In this document: in pieces, positions 27,352-37,117 of the stretch
Position numbering within the stretch: the first letter of the stretch is position 1
Layout: each line of letters opens with the position of its first letter
DNA from: Frankiales bacterium
GTDB lineage: Bacteria; Actinomycetota; Actinomycetes; Mycobacteriales; Jatrophihabitantaceae
Direction of reading: 5' to 3'
Assembly: GCA_025966315.1 (NCBI GenBank)
Contig: JAOPUZ010000040.1
Location: forward strand, 1 to 64,000
DNA length: 64,000 bases
Notes under the pieces: model-generated
Told to the model about the DNA's origin: nothing
The model's database searches: none
The model's input: only the letters and a program-made list of their open reading frames with translations
Position numbers and translations under genes: made by a program

Positions 27352-28212
27352 CTACTCTCGAGCATCTTCGCATCCCGACCCGGCCAGTACCGAGGCACCG
27401 GGCGCGAGCAGCCTGATCAGCGACATGGCGTCGTAGGGCGCCCGGACCTTGACGTCGTTGTCGAAGTAGCAGAACACGTCGAGGCCTCGCGCCGTCCAGC
27501 CACGGATCCGCTCGGCCCACAGTTGCAACGCGGGCTCGTCATAACCGCTGGTGTAAAGCTCGTCGGCACCATGCAGGCGGACGTAGACGAAATCAGCGGT
27601 CACGTCGAAGAGCTGCGGCCATTTTCCGGCGGTGTCGGCAACGACCAGCGCCACGGATCGGGAACGCAACAGGTCGACGGCCTCTGGACGGGCGAAGCTG
27701 TCGTGGCGTACTTCGACCGCATGCCGAAGTTCGCCGTCGACGAGTGTGCCGGTCCAGCTTCGACCGGCCTGCCGTTCGCCGTGCCGCCGGGCCAGGTAGG
27801 CGGCTTCCCCCGTCGAGCGCGGGAGCTGGTCGAGGAAGGTCGTGATCAGCTCCGCGTCGAAGGCCATGGTCGGCGGTAGCTGCCACAGGATGGGACCGAG
27901 CTTTCCGCCCAGTGCTAGCAGGCCGGACGCGAAATAATTCGGCAATGTCGTTTCCGCTCGGCGCAATCGGGTCATATGGGTGATGAAGCGACTGCCCTTA
28001 ACCGAAAAGACGAAGTCGTCGGGCGTCTCGTGGCGCCACCGGTAATAGCTGGACGGCAGCTGCAACGAGTAGAACGAGCCGTTGATTTCGATCGAGGTCA
28101 ATCGCTGGGCCGCGTAACTGAGTTCGCTGCGCTGCGGGAGTCCCTTGGGATAGAAATCCTTGCGCCACGGCGGGTAGCGCCAACCGGAGATTCCCACGCG
28201 GGCCATTGCCAT
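27352..28212 (-). CDS. DUF72 domain protein
   Basis: A 286-residue TIM-barrel-like DUF72 protein (YecE family), function unknown. The family N-terminus ARVGISGWRYPPWRKDFYP is clear, then YAAQRLTSIEINGSFYSLQL, FVFSVKGSRFITHM, ILWQLPPTM, AVEVRHDSF and FVYVRLHG, all family blocks. ATG 28212 is chosen (ATG 28206 also fits); the frame is open 131 more codons upstream but runs into the divergent GGDEF gene. DUF72 genes are often near Fe-S or DNA-repair genes in other genomes; nothing here narrows the role. Confidence 0.92.
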   Translation of the reverse strand: MAMARVGISGWRYPPWRKDFYPKGLPQRSELSYAAQRLTSIEINGSFYSLQLPSSYYRWRHETPDDFVFSVKGSRFITHMTRLRRAETTLPNYFASGLLALGGKLGPILWQLPPTMAFDAELITTFLDQLPRSTGEAAYLARRHGERQAGRSWTGTLVDGELRHAVEVRHDSFARPEAVDLLRSRSVALVVADTAGKWPQLFDVTADFVYVRLHGADELYTSGYDEPALQLWAERIRGWTARGLDVFCYFDNDVKVRAPYDAMSLIRLLAPGASVLAGSGCEDARE

Positions 28213-28507
28213 CGGTTGTCTCGCACCCTCGTTCGCGGCTGGATTCGTGGGCGCCGGCCGGGTCGCTGAAAGGAGGTCGGCTCTGTCAACGTAAGCCCTC
28301 TTCGCAGGTCGTGGCAACCGGGCGTCGGCCGGCTTTGACGGGCCGGGAAACCAGGCCTTGCGCTCGTTCGGCGCTATTGGCTCGGGACCATAAACGGAAA
28401 TGCGTCCGTCATCGTGCGGCACCAATTGGTAACTCGCGGTAATGTTTCGATGGGATGTTTCGGCCCTTGCAGGCGTTATCGGGCGAGATGGGAAGCGGGA
28501 GTCAGTG
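28213..28507. other. Divergent intergenic region between DUF72 and PAS-GGDEF genes
   Basis: About 295 bp that should hold the promoters of both divergent genes. I looked for a c-di-GMP riboswitch and saw neither of its conserved blocks. ATG codons at 28442 and 28453 are in or near the GGDEF frame but lack an RBS, whereas GGGAG at 28497-28501 stands six bases before GTG 28508. Confidence 0.5.
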
Positions 28508-30043
28508 GTGGCCAGCACGTTGAATCTCGTCGAGTCGCTGCTGCTCACAGCGCACGCGGCGAGCAAGTTGGATGACGCGGTCGCGCAGTTGGCAGACGGG
28601 CTCATCGGCGCGCTCGGTGTTGACGCGATCTCGATCAGCCTCGGGCCGGATTTGGCCGCGGCGGACAGTGCTGACCCGATGGTTCAGCACGTCCGCGGTA
28701 GCAGGGCCGCGATGCGAGCATTGCCGTCCCTGACGGAGGCGGTGCTCGGTGCGGTTGATCCGACCCCGCCCTCCGTACCGTTGCCGGCTGCGCCGGGTCG
28801 CGGCGGACGGCGAATGGGAGGGCTGCGGGCCTTCCAAGCGCCCCGGTCCTGGGCTCTTCGTGATACCAGCAACTCCCTGGTCGGTGTGCTCAGCACGGTA
28901 CAAATGGCAGTCACCGACTCATTGCCTCGCGCTGAACGTGAGCTGGCTGCGGCTATCGCTTTGACCGTTCGCCACCTGGGCATCCTCTACGAGCGGGCGC
29001 GCACGGCCCAGGTCGTGCACGACGATCAACTGCGTTTCCAGGTCGCCCTGGAAGAACGCCGGCTGGCCACTCGTGCGTTCGATCTCGTGTTCGAGGAGTC
29101 GGCCGTCGGCATGGCTACGGTGAGCCTTGATCCGGTGGACGCCGGCCGCTTCTTCTCGGTCAACGACGCTTTGTGCCGTATCACGGGCCGGACCGCGGAC
29201 GAACTCACGGCAATGACGTTCTCCGAATTGACTCATCCCGATGATCGACGGATCGGCGATTCGGCATTGAAACGAGCGATGAGCGGTCGGCGCACACCGT
29301 TCCGGACGAGCAAGCGCTATCTGCGGGCCGACGGCGAAGTGGTCTGGGTACAGGTGACTTCGTCGCCGCTCTTCGACGATCTGGGCGAGCCGTTTTTCGC
29401 CATCACACAGATTCTCGATCTCAGCCCGCGCCAGGAAGCGGAAATCGAGCGGGCCCGGCAGATCGACGAGCTGACCGGACTGCTCAACCGCGGCGCACTG
29501 GATCGTTCGCTGGACGACGTGTTGGAACGCGCGCGGCGGCTGGGCACCAGCGGAGTGGTGTTGGTATGCGACATCGGCAACACGTCGGCGAACGGACGGG
29601 GGCTGGACCTGCTCAGCGGCGACGACGCCGACGCTATCCGGGTCGCGGTATCCGAAATCCTCGGCCGGACCGCACGCAACGGCGACATCCTCAGCCGGAT
29701 CGGGGTGAACCGCTTCGTCGTCGTTGCCGAGGAGGTCCGTCCGGAACACGCGGGGGTGATCGCCGAACGACTGGCCACTGCATTGGAGACGGCGCCGGGC
29801 GGTCCCAGTGTGCATCGCTTCCGAGCCGAAATCGGCGTCGCGATCCTGACGCCGACCAGCAATGATTCGGCGACGCTGTTGCGGCAGGCCGACCATGCGA
29901 TGCAAAGCGCGCGCCAGCAGGGAAAGACGCACGTGCTTTATGCCCGGGCCGACACTGGCGAGGTCCTCGATTCGAGCCAGCTGCTCTACGTCCGACCGGG
30001 CCACGTGTTGCCCACTCGGCATCCCGGCATACTCGACGACTGA
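28508..30043 (+). CDS. GAF-like/PAS/degenerate GGDEF domain protein
   Basis: About 511 residues from GTG 28508 (ATG 28442 would add 22). Residues 1-170 look GAF-like. Residues about 195-320 form a PAS domain (FEESAVGMATVSLDP, NDALCRITGRTADELTAMTF, SELTHPDDRR). Residues about 325-495 form a GGDEF domain starting at IDELTGLLNRGALDRSLDD. The catalytic half-site GGDEF is replaced by GVNRF (residues 399-403), and the metal-binding LDIDxFK stretch by CDIGNTSANG, so diguanylate cyclase activity is unlikely. RNGD (390-393) sits five residues before the motif, where the c-di-GMP I-site RxxD lies. A c-di-GMP receptor or scaffold role is inferred. Confidence 0.88.
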   Translation: MASTLNLVESLLLTAHAASKLDDAVAQLADGLIGALGVDAISISLGPDLAAADSADPMVQHVRGSRAAMRALPSLTEAVLGAVDPTPPSVPLPAAPGRGGRRMGGLRAFQAPRSWALRDTSNSLVGVLSTVQMAVTDSLPRAERELAAAIALTVRHLGILYERARTAQVVHDDQLRFQVALEERRLATRAFDLVFEESAVGMATVSLDPVDAGRFFSVNDALCRITGRTADELTAMTFSELTHPDDRRIGDSALKRAMSGRRTPFRTSKRYLRADGEVVWVQVTSSPLFDDLGEPFFAITQILDLSPRQEAEIERARQIDELTGLLNRGALDRSLDDVLERARRLGTSGVVLVCDIGNTSANGRGLDLLSGDDADAIRVAVSEILGRTARNGDILSRIGVNRFVVVAEEVRPEHAGVIAERLATALETAPGGPSVHRFRAEIGVAILTPTSNDSATLLRQADHAMQSARQQGKTHVLYARADTGEVLDSSQLLYVRPGHVLPTRHPGILDD

Positions 30044-30053
30044 ACGCTCGCGA

Positions 30054-30080
30054 CGCCCGCCTCAGCGCTCACGGCGGGCG
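30054..30080. terminator. Bidirectional terminator-like hairpin
   Basis: CGCCCGCC and GGCGGGCG form a perfect 8-bp stem around an 11-base loop between the convergent GGDEF and hutI genes. There is no T-tract on either strand, as is common in actinobacteria. Confidence 0.6.
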
Positions 30081-30104
30081 GCTCGACCACTGGTGTGCTG
30101 GGCG

Positions 30105-31277
30105 TCAGTCGATGTCGATGACCGTGGCAATCGGCATGCCCGGACGATAGGCAAGATGCACGCTGCTGGGCGCGTTCAGCACGGTGAGGCGCGCCAGCGC
30201 ACCTGGACGCAGCACGCCGACATCATCGCGACGCAGTGATCGGGCGGCTCCGGCGGTAGCGGCCCACACGGCTTCGGCCGGCGTCATCTGCATCTCGCGC
30301 ACCGCCAACGCGATGACGAAAGGCATTGAGGATGTGTGGCTACTGCCCGGATTGCAGTCGGTAGCCAGCGCCACCGTCGCACCAGCCGCCAGCAGCGCCC
30401 GCGCGGGCGGGTAACTGGCGCGCGTAGAGAACTCCGCGGCGGGCAGCAGGGTGGCAACAGTGTCGCTCGCAGCTAGGGCATCAATGTCGGCCTGCTCGAG
30501 GTGAGTGCAGTGATCGACGCTGGCCGCGCCCAGCTCACAGGCCAATTGCACGCCGGGGCCGGCCGCTAACTGATTGCCGTGCACTCGCAGTTGGAAACCG
30601 GCGGAACGTCCCGCGGTGAGGATCGCGCGGCTCTCGTCGCCGTCGAAGGCGTGCGGACTGGCCGGTTCGCAGAACACGTCGAGCCAGCGAGCCAGCGTGG
30701 CGCAGCGGGGCAACATCTGCTCGCAGAACAGCCGTACGTAAGCGCCCCGATCGGCAACGTCGTCGCTAGGCCCATCTGCGGTAGGGATGACGTGGGCCAG
30801 CAAGGTCGTCTCGTCCGTCGCCTCGGCCGCCAGCCGCAACAGCCTGACTTCCTGTTCGACGCTGAGTCCATACCCGCTTTTGATCTCCACCGTGCCAGTA
30901 CCCATTGCCCGTAACTCGGCCATCCTCGACCCGAGCAAGGTGCGCAGTTCGTCGTCGGACGCTGCGATCGTGCGTGCGACGGTGATCGAGATACCACCGC
31001 CCTGGTAAGGGCTTCCCGCCATGCGGGCCTCGAATTCGGCGGACCGGTCCCCGGCAAAGATCAGGTGGGTGTGTGAGTCAACGAAGGCCGGCAGCACCGC
31101 CCGACCGTCCATCGCACGTCGCTCATCAGCCGCAGGCGCGGACGCGGCCGGTCCGATCCAGCTGACGCGGCCGTCCGACACGACCAGCGCGGCATCGCGC
31201 ATTACGCCGAGCGGCCCGCCGTGATACGGATCGTTCGTCGTCAGTTCCCCGATGTCGGTGAGCAGCACGGCATTCAT
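30105..31277 (-). CDS. hutI: Imidazolonepropionase
   Basis: A 390-residue amidohydrolase that opens the ring of imidazolone-5-propionate to give N-formimidoyl-glutamate, the third step of histidine degradation. The metal-binding HTH motif is FVDSHTHLIFAGDRSAEFEA; EIKSGYGLSVEQEVRLLRLA, VHGNQLAAGPGVQLACELG and ALATDCNPGSSHTSSMPF are HutI blocks. The ATG at 31277 overlaps the hutF stop in ATGA. It is the last gene of the hut cluster, ending before a hairpin. Confidence 0.96.
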   Translation of the reverse strand: MNAVLLTDIGELTTNDPYHGGPLGVMRDAALVVSDGRVSWIGPAASAPAADERRAMDGRAVLPAFVDSHTHLIFAGDRSAEFEARMAGSPYQGGGISITVARTIAASDDELRTLLGSRMAELRAMGTGTVEIKSGYGLSVEQEVRLLRLAAEATDETTLLAHVIPTADGPSDDVADRGAYVRLFCEQMLPRCATLARWLDVFCEPASPHAFDGDESRAILTAGRSAGFQLRVHGNQLAAGPGVQLACELGAASVDHCTHLEQADIDALAASDTVATLLPAAEFSTRASYPPARALLAAGATVALATDCNPGSSHTSSMPFVIALAVREMQMTPAEAVWAATAGAARSLRRDDVGVLRPGALARLTVLNAPSSVHLAYRPGMPIATVIDID

Positions 31278-32608
31278 GCGTCCTCCCAGAGCGCTTCGAC
31301 GGCGCGGGCAAGGAGCGCGCCGACATCGCCCAGTCGGTGCTGTCCATTGGCGACGACGATGTCGCCGTCGACCAGCACGGTATCGACGTCTGCCGAGCTG
31401 GCCGTGTTGATCACGAGGGCCGGATCGATGCCGGCCGTACGCGGGCTGTCCAGGCGGATCGCGACCAAATCCGCGCGGCGCCCGACCTCGATCCGGCTGG
31501 CGTCGACTACGCCAAGACTCGCGTGCTGAGTAAGCGCCCCCAGTAGGGCGTCAGGGCCGAACGTTCCCCGAACGCCGGTCGCCAACCGCTCGTGCTGTTC
31601 GATGTCCCGGGCCTCGGCAATCAGATCGACCTGGCTGTGCTGATCGCTACCCACACTCAGCCGGCAGCCGGCGGCGGACAGTGCGCCGGCCCGTCCGATG
31701 CCATCGGCGAGATCTCGCTCGGTACTTGGGCACAGGCAGAGCGAGGTGTGGCTCTGCCCGAGTAACGCGATGTCCTCGTTGCTCACATGGGTGGCGTGGA
31801 CCGCGGTGGTGTCGGGGCCGAGCACGCCGGCCTCGGATAGCAGCGCGGTCGGCGTCCGCCCATAAAAGGCAAGCGCGGCCGCGTTCTCGGCGGGCTGCTC
31901 GGACAGATGGACGTGCAGCGGCTGCCCGTCGGCAAACTTCGCGACAGTGGCCAGCGCCTGCCGTGGGACGGCGCGTACGGAATGAATGGCCGCACCGATG
32001 ACGACCGAATCATTACCCGCGACCGGCGTGCTGGCCTGTAGATCGGCGACCCGGTCCAGCCAACCGTCGGCATCGGCGTCGCCGAAGCGGAGTTGGACGC
32101 CCGCGAGTGGACGGTGCCCGCCGGCATCGAGGCCACCCGCCAGGTAGCAAGCGTCGAGCAGGGTCAGCCGGATGCCGGCCTCGTGCGCGGCCTGGATCAA
32201 CGCATACGCCAGCTCGTTCTCGTCCGCGTATCGCTGGCCGGCCGGCCCGTGGTGCAGGTAGTGGAATTCGCCCACCGTGGTGACGCCCGCCAACGCCATC
32301 TCGGCGTAGAGCGCGCGCGCCAGCGCCAGATACGACGACGGCGTGACGCGATCGGCCAGCCGATACATCTGTTGCTGCCAGGCCCAGAAGTCACCGGCCG
32401 TGGTTAGCCGTCCGCGTAGCGCCCGGTGAAAAGCGTGGCTGTGGGCGTTGGCGAATCCGGGCAGCACGACACCGGGCAGCCGGGCCGCGCCAGCGGCGCT
32501 GCCGCCCGCGGTCACGCCGACGAATCGCCCGGCGTCGATATCGATGCGGACATTCGACTGGAGCCCTTGTGTAGTAACGGCAAAGTCTGCGAACCAGCTG
32601 CTGGTCAT
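31274..32608 (-). CDS. hutF: Formimidoylglutamate deiminase
   Basis: A 444-residue amidohydrolase that converts N-formimidoyl-glutamate to N-formyl-glutamate and ammonia. Metal ligands: FANAHSHAFHRALRGR, HVHLSEQPAENAA, THVSNEDIALLGQSHTSLCL and SVGSDQHSQVDLIAEARDIE, the last being distinctive of HutF. ATG 32608 (MTSSWFADF) resembles HutF N-termini; ATG 32635 would add nine residues. Presence of hutF means the pathway runs through formylglutamate, so a hutG-type N-formylglutamate amidohydrolase is expected; none is in the window. Confidence 0.95.
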   Translation of the reverse strand: MTSSWFADFAVTTQGLQSNVRIDIDAGRFVGVTAGGSAAGAARLPGVVLPGFANAHSHAFHRALRGRLTTAGDFWAWQQQMYRLADRVTPSSYLALARALYAEMALAGVTTVGEFHYLHHGPAGQRYADENELAYALIQAAHEAGIRLTLLDACYLAGGLDAGGHRPLAGVQLRFGDADADGWLDRVADLQASTPVAGNDSVVIGAAIHSVRAVPRQALATVAKFADGQPLHVHLSEQPAENAAALAFYGRTPTALLSEAGVLGPDTTAVHATHVSNEDIALLGQSHTSLCLCPSTERDLADGIGRAGALSAAGCRLSVGSDQHSQVDLIAEARDIEQHERLATGVRGTFGPDALLGALTQHASLGVVDASRIEVGRRADLVAIRLDSPRTAGIDPALVINTASSADVDTVLVDGDIVVANGQHRLGDVGALLARAVEALWEDA

Positions 32609-32690
32609 GGTCGGGCACCCGCTGGCGCCAACCATCGCGGCGGTAGCTCACCGAGCCGGGGGCATCGAGTTCGTCGCAGAGACTCCATGT

Positions 32691-34343
32691 TCAGCCGCGC
32701 ATCGGAATCGGCACGCCATGCTCGGCGGCAGTGTGCTCCGCCTCGGGATAGCCCGCGTCGACATGCCTGATGACGCCCATGCCCGGATCGTTGGTGAGTA
32801 CCCGTTCGAGTTTCTGTGCCGCGAGGTCGGTGCCGTCCGCGACGGTGACCTGGCCAGCGTGAATGGACCGCCCGATGCCGACACCGCCGCCGTGGTGAAT
32901 CGAGACCCAGGTAGCGCCGCTGGCCACGTTGATCATGGCGTTGAGCAACGGCCAGTCGGCAATCGCATCGGAGCCGTCGGCCATCGCCTCGGTTTCACGG
33001 TAGGGCGAGGCGACCGATCCACAGTCGAGATGGTCGCGGCCGATCACGATCGGAGCTGTTATCTCGCCGCTAGCCACGAGGTCGTTGAAGGCCAGCCCGG
33101 CCTTGTCCCGTTCTCCGTAACCAAGCCAACAGATCCGGGCCGGTAAGCCCTGAAAGTGCACTCGCTCCTGGGCGAGCCGAATCCACCGTGCGAGCGACTC
33201 ATTGTCTGGGAACAGCTCGAGAATCGCGCGATCGGTGCGGGCAATGTCCGCCGGATCACCGGACAGTGCGGCCCAACGAAATGGACCCTTGCCCGCGCAG
33301 AACAGCGGCCGGATGTAAGCCGGCACGAATCCTGGGAACGCAAATGCACGGTCGTAGCCGGCCGTCCTGGCTTCACCGCGGATCGAGTTTCCGTAATCGA
33401 AGACCTCCGCACCGCGATCAAGAAAGCCCACCATTGCCTCGACATGCACGGCCATGGATGCCTGCGACCGTTCGGTGAATTCGGCCGGCTTGGCCGCGGC
33501 GTAGTCGTGCCACCGGTCGAATTCCACGCCGATCGGCAGGTAGGACAGCGGGTCGTGCGCGGAGGTCTGGTCGGTGACTATGTCGATGGGAGCGTCCATC
33601 GCCAGCAGTTGAGGCACCAGCACGGCAGCATTGCCAACAACCCCGATGGAGAGTGCCCGTCGCTCGTCCCGAGCCTGGGTCGCCAACTGAAGTGCCACAG
33701 CGAGCGAGTTCGCCTCGACATCGAGATACCCGTGCTCGATGCGCCGTCCGATCCGGGCCGGGTCGCAGTCCACACAGATGGCGACGCCGCCGTTCATGCT
33801 TACGGCCAGGGGTTGCGCACCGCCCATGCCGCCGAGTCCGCCGGTCAACGTGATGGTGCCCGCGAGCGTGCCGTTGAAACGTTTCGCAGCCACGGCAGCG
33901 AAGGTTTCGTACGTGCCCTGCAGGATTCCCTGGGTGCCGATGTAGATCCATGAGCCGGCCGTCATCTGGCCGTACATGGTCAGTCCCAGCTGTTCCAGCC
34001 GCCGGAACTCCTCCCAGTTCGCCCAGTTGGGCACCAGGTTCGAATTCGCGATCAGGACCCGCGGTGCCCATTCGTGCGTGCGCATCACACCCACCGGCCG
34101 TCCGCTCTGGACCAGCATCGTCTCATCACGTTGAAGGGTTGTGAGCGTGCGGATCAGAGCGTGATAGGACGGCCAATCCCGGGCGGCCTTTCCCGTGCCG
34201 CCGTAGACGACCAGCTCGTCGGGACGCTCGGCCACCTCCGGATCGAGATTGTTCTGCAGCATGCGCAGCGGCGCCTCGATCTGCCAGTCACGAGCCGTCA
34301 GCTCGGTGCCGCGCGGCGACCGTACGGCTGCTGGTCTGGTCAT
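32691..34343 (-). CDS. hutU: Urocanate hydratase
   Basis: A 550-residue cytoplasmic enzyme that hydrates urocanate to imidazolone propionate with tightly bound NAD+ used as an electrophile. The near-universal segments are present: [54 protein letters not shown] (NAD binding), [20 protein letters not shown]-type [33 protein letters not shown] and [19 protein letters not shown]. Length is normal. The gene lies between hutH and hutF, 103 bp and 82 bp away; the upstream spacer is filled by tandem repeats. Confidence 0.97.
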   Translation of the reverse strand: MTRPAAVRSPRGTELTARDWQIEAPLRMLQNNLDPEVAERPDELVVYGGTGKAARDWPSYHALIRTLTTLQRDETMLVQSGRPVGVMRTHEWAPRVLIANSNLVPNWANWEEFRRLEQLGLTMYGQMTAGSWIYIGTQGILQGTYETFAAVAAKRFNGTLAGTITLTGGLGGMGGAQPLAVSMNGGVAICVDCDPARIGRRIEHGYLDVEANSLAVALQLATQARDERRALSIGVVGNAAVLVPQLLAMDAPIDIVTDQTSAHDPLSYLPIGVEFDRWHDYAAAKPAEFTERSQASMAVHVEAMVGFLDRGAEVFDYGNSIRGEARTAGYDRAFAFPGFVPAYIRPLFCAGKGPFRWAALSGDPADIARTDRAILELFPDNESLARWIRLAQERVHFQGLPARICWLGYGERDKAGLAFNDLVASGEITAPIVIGRDHLDCGSVASPYRETEAMADGSDAIADWPLLNAMINVASGATWVSIHHGGGVGIGRSIHAGQVTVADGTDLAAQKLERVLTNDPGMGVIRHVDAGYPEAEHTAAEHGVPIPMRG

Positions 34344-34369
34344 GGTCCTCGTCCTTCCTGGTGCGTGAT

Positions 34370-34397
34370 GGTGCTTGGTGCTTGGTGCTTGGTGCGG
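34370..34397. repeat. 7-bp tandem repeat in the hutH-hutU spacer
   Basis: Three exact GGTGCTT units (34370-34390) and a variant GGTGCGG (34391-34397), directly abutting the 16-bp array at 34398. The array lies just upstream of the hutU start on the transcribed minus strand. Confidence 0.85.
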
Positions 34398-34445
34398 CTC
34401 GAGCGTCGTGCGGGTCGAGCGTCGTGCGGGTCGAGCGTCGTGCGG
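34398..34445. repeat. 16-bp tandem repeat directly after the hutH stop
   Basis: Three 16-bp units of GTCGAGCGTCGTGCGG (the first with C for G at its first base) end one base before the hutH stop codon (34449-34447). On the mRNA they lie between hutH and hutU. Confidence 0.9.
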
Positions 34446-34446
34446 G

Positions 34447-35988
34447 TCAGCTCAGCGGCGTGGGTAAGACGTCGTCGGCGGCGGATACCGCGGCGCCGGA
34501 CCGGACGAATTCCACGGCCAACTCGATCTCGTCGGACAGGAATCGGTCCGGGCCTGGGCCGGCTATTTGCCGGCGCAGCGCCGCTACTACGGCGCCCGTC
34601 GCCGGACCTGGTCGCAGCGGGGCGCGTAGATCCAGCGCACGGGCAGCGGACAGGAGCTCGATCGCCACCACGCGAGTCAGGGCATCGACACTGCGGCGCA
34701 GCTTGCGCGCGGCCGACCAGCCCATCGAGACGTGGTCCTCCTGCATCGCCGAGGACGGGATCGAGTCGACCGACGCCGGTGCCGCTAGGCGTTTGAGTTC
34801 GGACACCAGGCTGGCTTGGGTGTACTGGGCGATCATGTGCCCGGAGTCCACCCCGGGATCGTGGGCCAGGAACGGTGGCAATCCCCGCGACCGGTTGGCA
34901 TCGAGTAACCGATCGGTCCGCCGCTCGCTCATGGAAGCGACATCGGCCGCCGGGATGGCCAGAAAGTCCAGCACATAGCCGATTGGAGCGCCGTGGAAGT
35001 TGCCGTTGGATTCCACCCGGCCATCAGTCGTCACGACGGGATTGTCGACGGCGGCGGACAGCTCGAAGGCCGCCACATAGCGGGCGTGCGCGACGGTGTC
35101 CCTGGCGGCGCCGGCGACCTGTGGAGCGCAGCGCATCGAATAGGCATCCTGGACGTAGACGCAATCGGGCCCGGCGTGGGAAGCCATGATCGGCGACGCG
35201 GCCAGTAAGGCCCGCATGTTCGCGGCTGCGACGGCCTGGCCGGGTTGTGGTCGCAGTGCCTGCAGGTCGGCCGCGAACACTCGCGCGGTGCCCAGCATCG
35301 CCTCGACACTCATGGCTGCGGTGATGTCCGCCGTGCGCAGCAGTAGATCCAGGTCGGTGCAGGCGAGCAACAGTTGCCCGAGCATCCCGTCGGTCCCGTT
35401 GATCAGGGCCAGACCCTCTTTTTCGTGCAGGGTGATCGGGGCCAGGCCGTGCTCGGCCAGCACTTCTGCCGTGGGTCGACGGACACCCGCCGGATCGCGC
35501 ACCCAACCTTCGCCCAGCAGCGCCAGCGCAACGTGCGCGAGCGGCGCCAGATCCCCGGAACACCCGAGACTGCCGTACTCATGGACCACTGGGGTGATGC
35601 CCGCATCCAGCATGGCCGCAAGGGCCAAGGCTGTTCCCGGCGCGATGCCGGTACGGCCGGTAGCCAGCGTCGATAACCTGAGCAACATCATCGCCCGTAC
35701 GACCTCGCGCTCGACCTCCGGCCCGGAGCCGGCGGCGTGCGAGCGGATCAGTGAGCGTTGCAGCAATGCCCGTTGTTCGACGGGAATGTGCTTGGTGGCC
35801 AGCGCGCCGAAACCAGTGGAGATTCCGTAGTGCGGCTCGACGTCATCGGCCAGTGCCTCGATGGTCGTGCGGGTGGCCTTGATTGCCGCCAACGCATCGG
35901 GAGTGAGATCTATCGGGGCTCCGTGGCGGGCGACGGCGACGACCTGTGCCTCGGTAAGGGGACCTCGTCCGACTTCGATTCGCTGCAT
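34447..35988 (-). CDS. hutH: Histidine ammonia-lyase
   Basis: A 513-residue MIO-type ammonia lyase that deaminates histidine to urocanate. The MIO loop reads [19 protein letters not shown]: the cofactor tripeptide is Cys-Ser-Gly instead of the common Ala-Ser-Gly. Other family blocks: [87 protein letters not shown] and [10 protein letters not shown] chose ATG 35988 ([11 protein letters not shown]) at the usual HutH start; the frame is open 62 codons further upstream. It is the first gene of the hut cluster (hutH-hutU-hutF-hutI), and no hutC regulator is adjacent. Confidence 0.96.
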   Translation of the reverse strand: MQRIEVGRGPLTEAQVVAVARHGAPIDLTPDALAAIKATRTTIEALADDVEPHYGISTGFGALATKHIPVEQRALLQRSLIRSHAAGSGPEVEREVVRAMMLLRLSTLATGRTGIAPGTALALAAMLDAGITPVVHEYGSLGCSGDLAPLAHVALALLGEGWVRDPAGVRRPTAEVLAEHGLAPITLHEKEGLALINGTDGMLGQLLLACTDLDLLLRTADITAAMSVEAMLGTARVFAADLQALRPQPGQAVAAANMRALLAASPIMASHAGPDCVYVQDAYSMRCAPQVAGAARDTVAHARYVAAFELSAAVDNPVVTTDGRVESNGNFHGAPIGYVLDFLAIPAADVASMSERRTDRLLDANRSRGLPPFLAHDPGVDSGHMIAQYTQASLVSELKRLAAPASVDSIPSSAMQEDHVSMGWSAARKLRRSVDALTRVVAIELLSAARALDLRAPLRPGPATGAVVAALRRQIAGPGPDRFLSDEIELAVEFVRSGAAVSAADDVLPTPLS

Positions 35989-36104
35989 GCCTGACGGTAG
36001 GCCCTGGCGGGATGTTCGGACCAGCCCGCGGCGACGACTGGAGCCTCGGCAGCACCACAGTTGGCGCCGTTCAGGCAGTTGACGCAGCTGGCATGATCGA
36101 GCGG

Positions 36105-37064
36105 TCACGGTAGCGTTCCCGTGGCACGCGAGTTCGCGCTGGCCAACGCCTGCTTGATGGCATCCTGTAACCACTCGTGGTACTCGTTGCTCAGTTCGGT
36201 TCGACGGCCGTAGGCCTGCAGGTAACGAGCGTGCAGGGCTGCATCATGCCGCAGGAGCCAGCTCAGAAAATGCTCCCGCGTCGGGCCCTTCAGGTACAGC
36301 GGCCTAGCGCCCATGACCGACCCCCCGGCGTCGATGATCGCGGCAACCGTCTCGGTCAGCTGGGCCCGGCTATCAGACAACCCGGGCAGCACGGGTGCCA
36401 CCAGGGCGCCGGTACGGATGCCCGCGTCGGCCATTGCGCGCATTGCCTCCAGTCGACGTCGCGGATGCGGCGTACCCGGCTCGGTCACCCGCCAGACGGC
36501 GGCATCCACGGTGCCGACCGAAAACGCGACCGTGACGTCGACTTCACTGGCCGCCTGAACGAGCAGGTCCAGGTCTCGCTTCACCAGAGCGGACTTGGTC
36601 AAGATCGAAAAAGGCGTCTTCGCCTCAGCCAATTCGCGCACGATCCCCCGGGTCAGCCGGTACTTTCCTTCGGCCCGTTGATAGGGGTCGGTATTCGTCC
36701 CCATGGCAACGTGCTCGCGCGCCCACCGAGGGTTTGCCAGCTCGGCTCGAAGTCGTTCGACCGCATTGATCTTCACCACGATCTTGCTGTCGAAGTCCTC
36801 ACCAGCCGACAACCCGAGGTACTCGTGAGTCGGTCGCGCGAAGCAATAGGTACACGCATGACTGCATCCGCGGTATGCGTTGATGGTCCAACGGAACGGC
36901 ATTGCCGATGTCGGAGCGACCTGGTTCAGCACGCTTCTCGCGACGACCGGCAGGAACTCGAGGCCTGACAATCGGCCGGTGCCTTGCTCAGGCCCGAGCA
37001 GTTCGCCCAGCCCGAACAAGGACGTCTGGGTGTCCGCTTCATCGTCTGCTAATCTCCACCGCAT
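36105..37064 (-). CDS. Rv2578c-family radical SAM protein
   Basis: A 319-residue radical SAM enzyme. The cluster motif is CSHACTYC (CX3CX2C) within NAYRGCSHACTYCFARPTHE, followed by SPL-like blocks VKINAVERLRAEL, VAMGTNTDPYQRAEGKYRLT, FSILTKSALVKRDLDLL and GALVAPVLPGLSDSRAQLTE. The family is related to spore-photoproduct-lyase-like and COG1533 proteins and is widespread in mycobacteria; the reaction is unknown. Start ATG 37064 (MRWRLAD) matches the family's M-R-W beginning; the open frame upstream overlaps the divergent thioesterase gene. A near-perfect LexA box 8 bp upstream suggests DNA-damage control. Confidence 0.92.
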   Translation of the reverse strand: MRWRLADDEADTQTSLFGLGELLGPEQGTGRLSGLEFLPVVARSVLNQVAPTSAMPFRWTINAYRGCSHACTYCFARPTHEYLGLSAGEDFDSKIVVKINAVERLRAELANPRWAREHVAMGTNTDPYQRAEGKYRLTRGIVRELAEAKTPFSILTKSALVKRDLDLLVQAASEVDVTVAFSVGTVDAAVWRVTEPGTPHPRRRLEAMRAMADAGIRTGALVAPVLPGLSDSRAQLTETVAAIIDAGGSVMGARPLYLKGPTREHFLSWLLRHDAALHARYLQAYGRRTELSNEYHEWLQDAIKQALASANSRATGTLP

Positions 37065-37072
37065 GCAGCTAT

Positions 37073-37088
37073 TAGAACATATGTTCGA
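37073..37088. promoter_or_regulatory. LexA-type SOS box
   Basis: TAGAACATATGTTCGA contains the perfect palindrome GAAC-N4-GTTC of the actinobacterial/Bacillus LexA box (mycobacterial consensus TCGAACN4GTTCGA); only one base of the outer left arm differs. It stands 8 bp before the radical SAM start and 29 bp before the divergent thioesterase start, so either or both may be LexA-repressed. Confidence 0.8.
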
Positions 37089-37117
37089 GTCGATAACACC
37101 CTGCGTATCGTGTCCTC

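Noticed and set aside
28213-28605. 131-codon N-terminal extension of the DUF72 protein
   Set aside because: DUF72 proteins start at the MARVGISGW block; the extension crosses into the divergent GGDEF gene.
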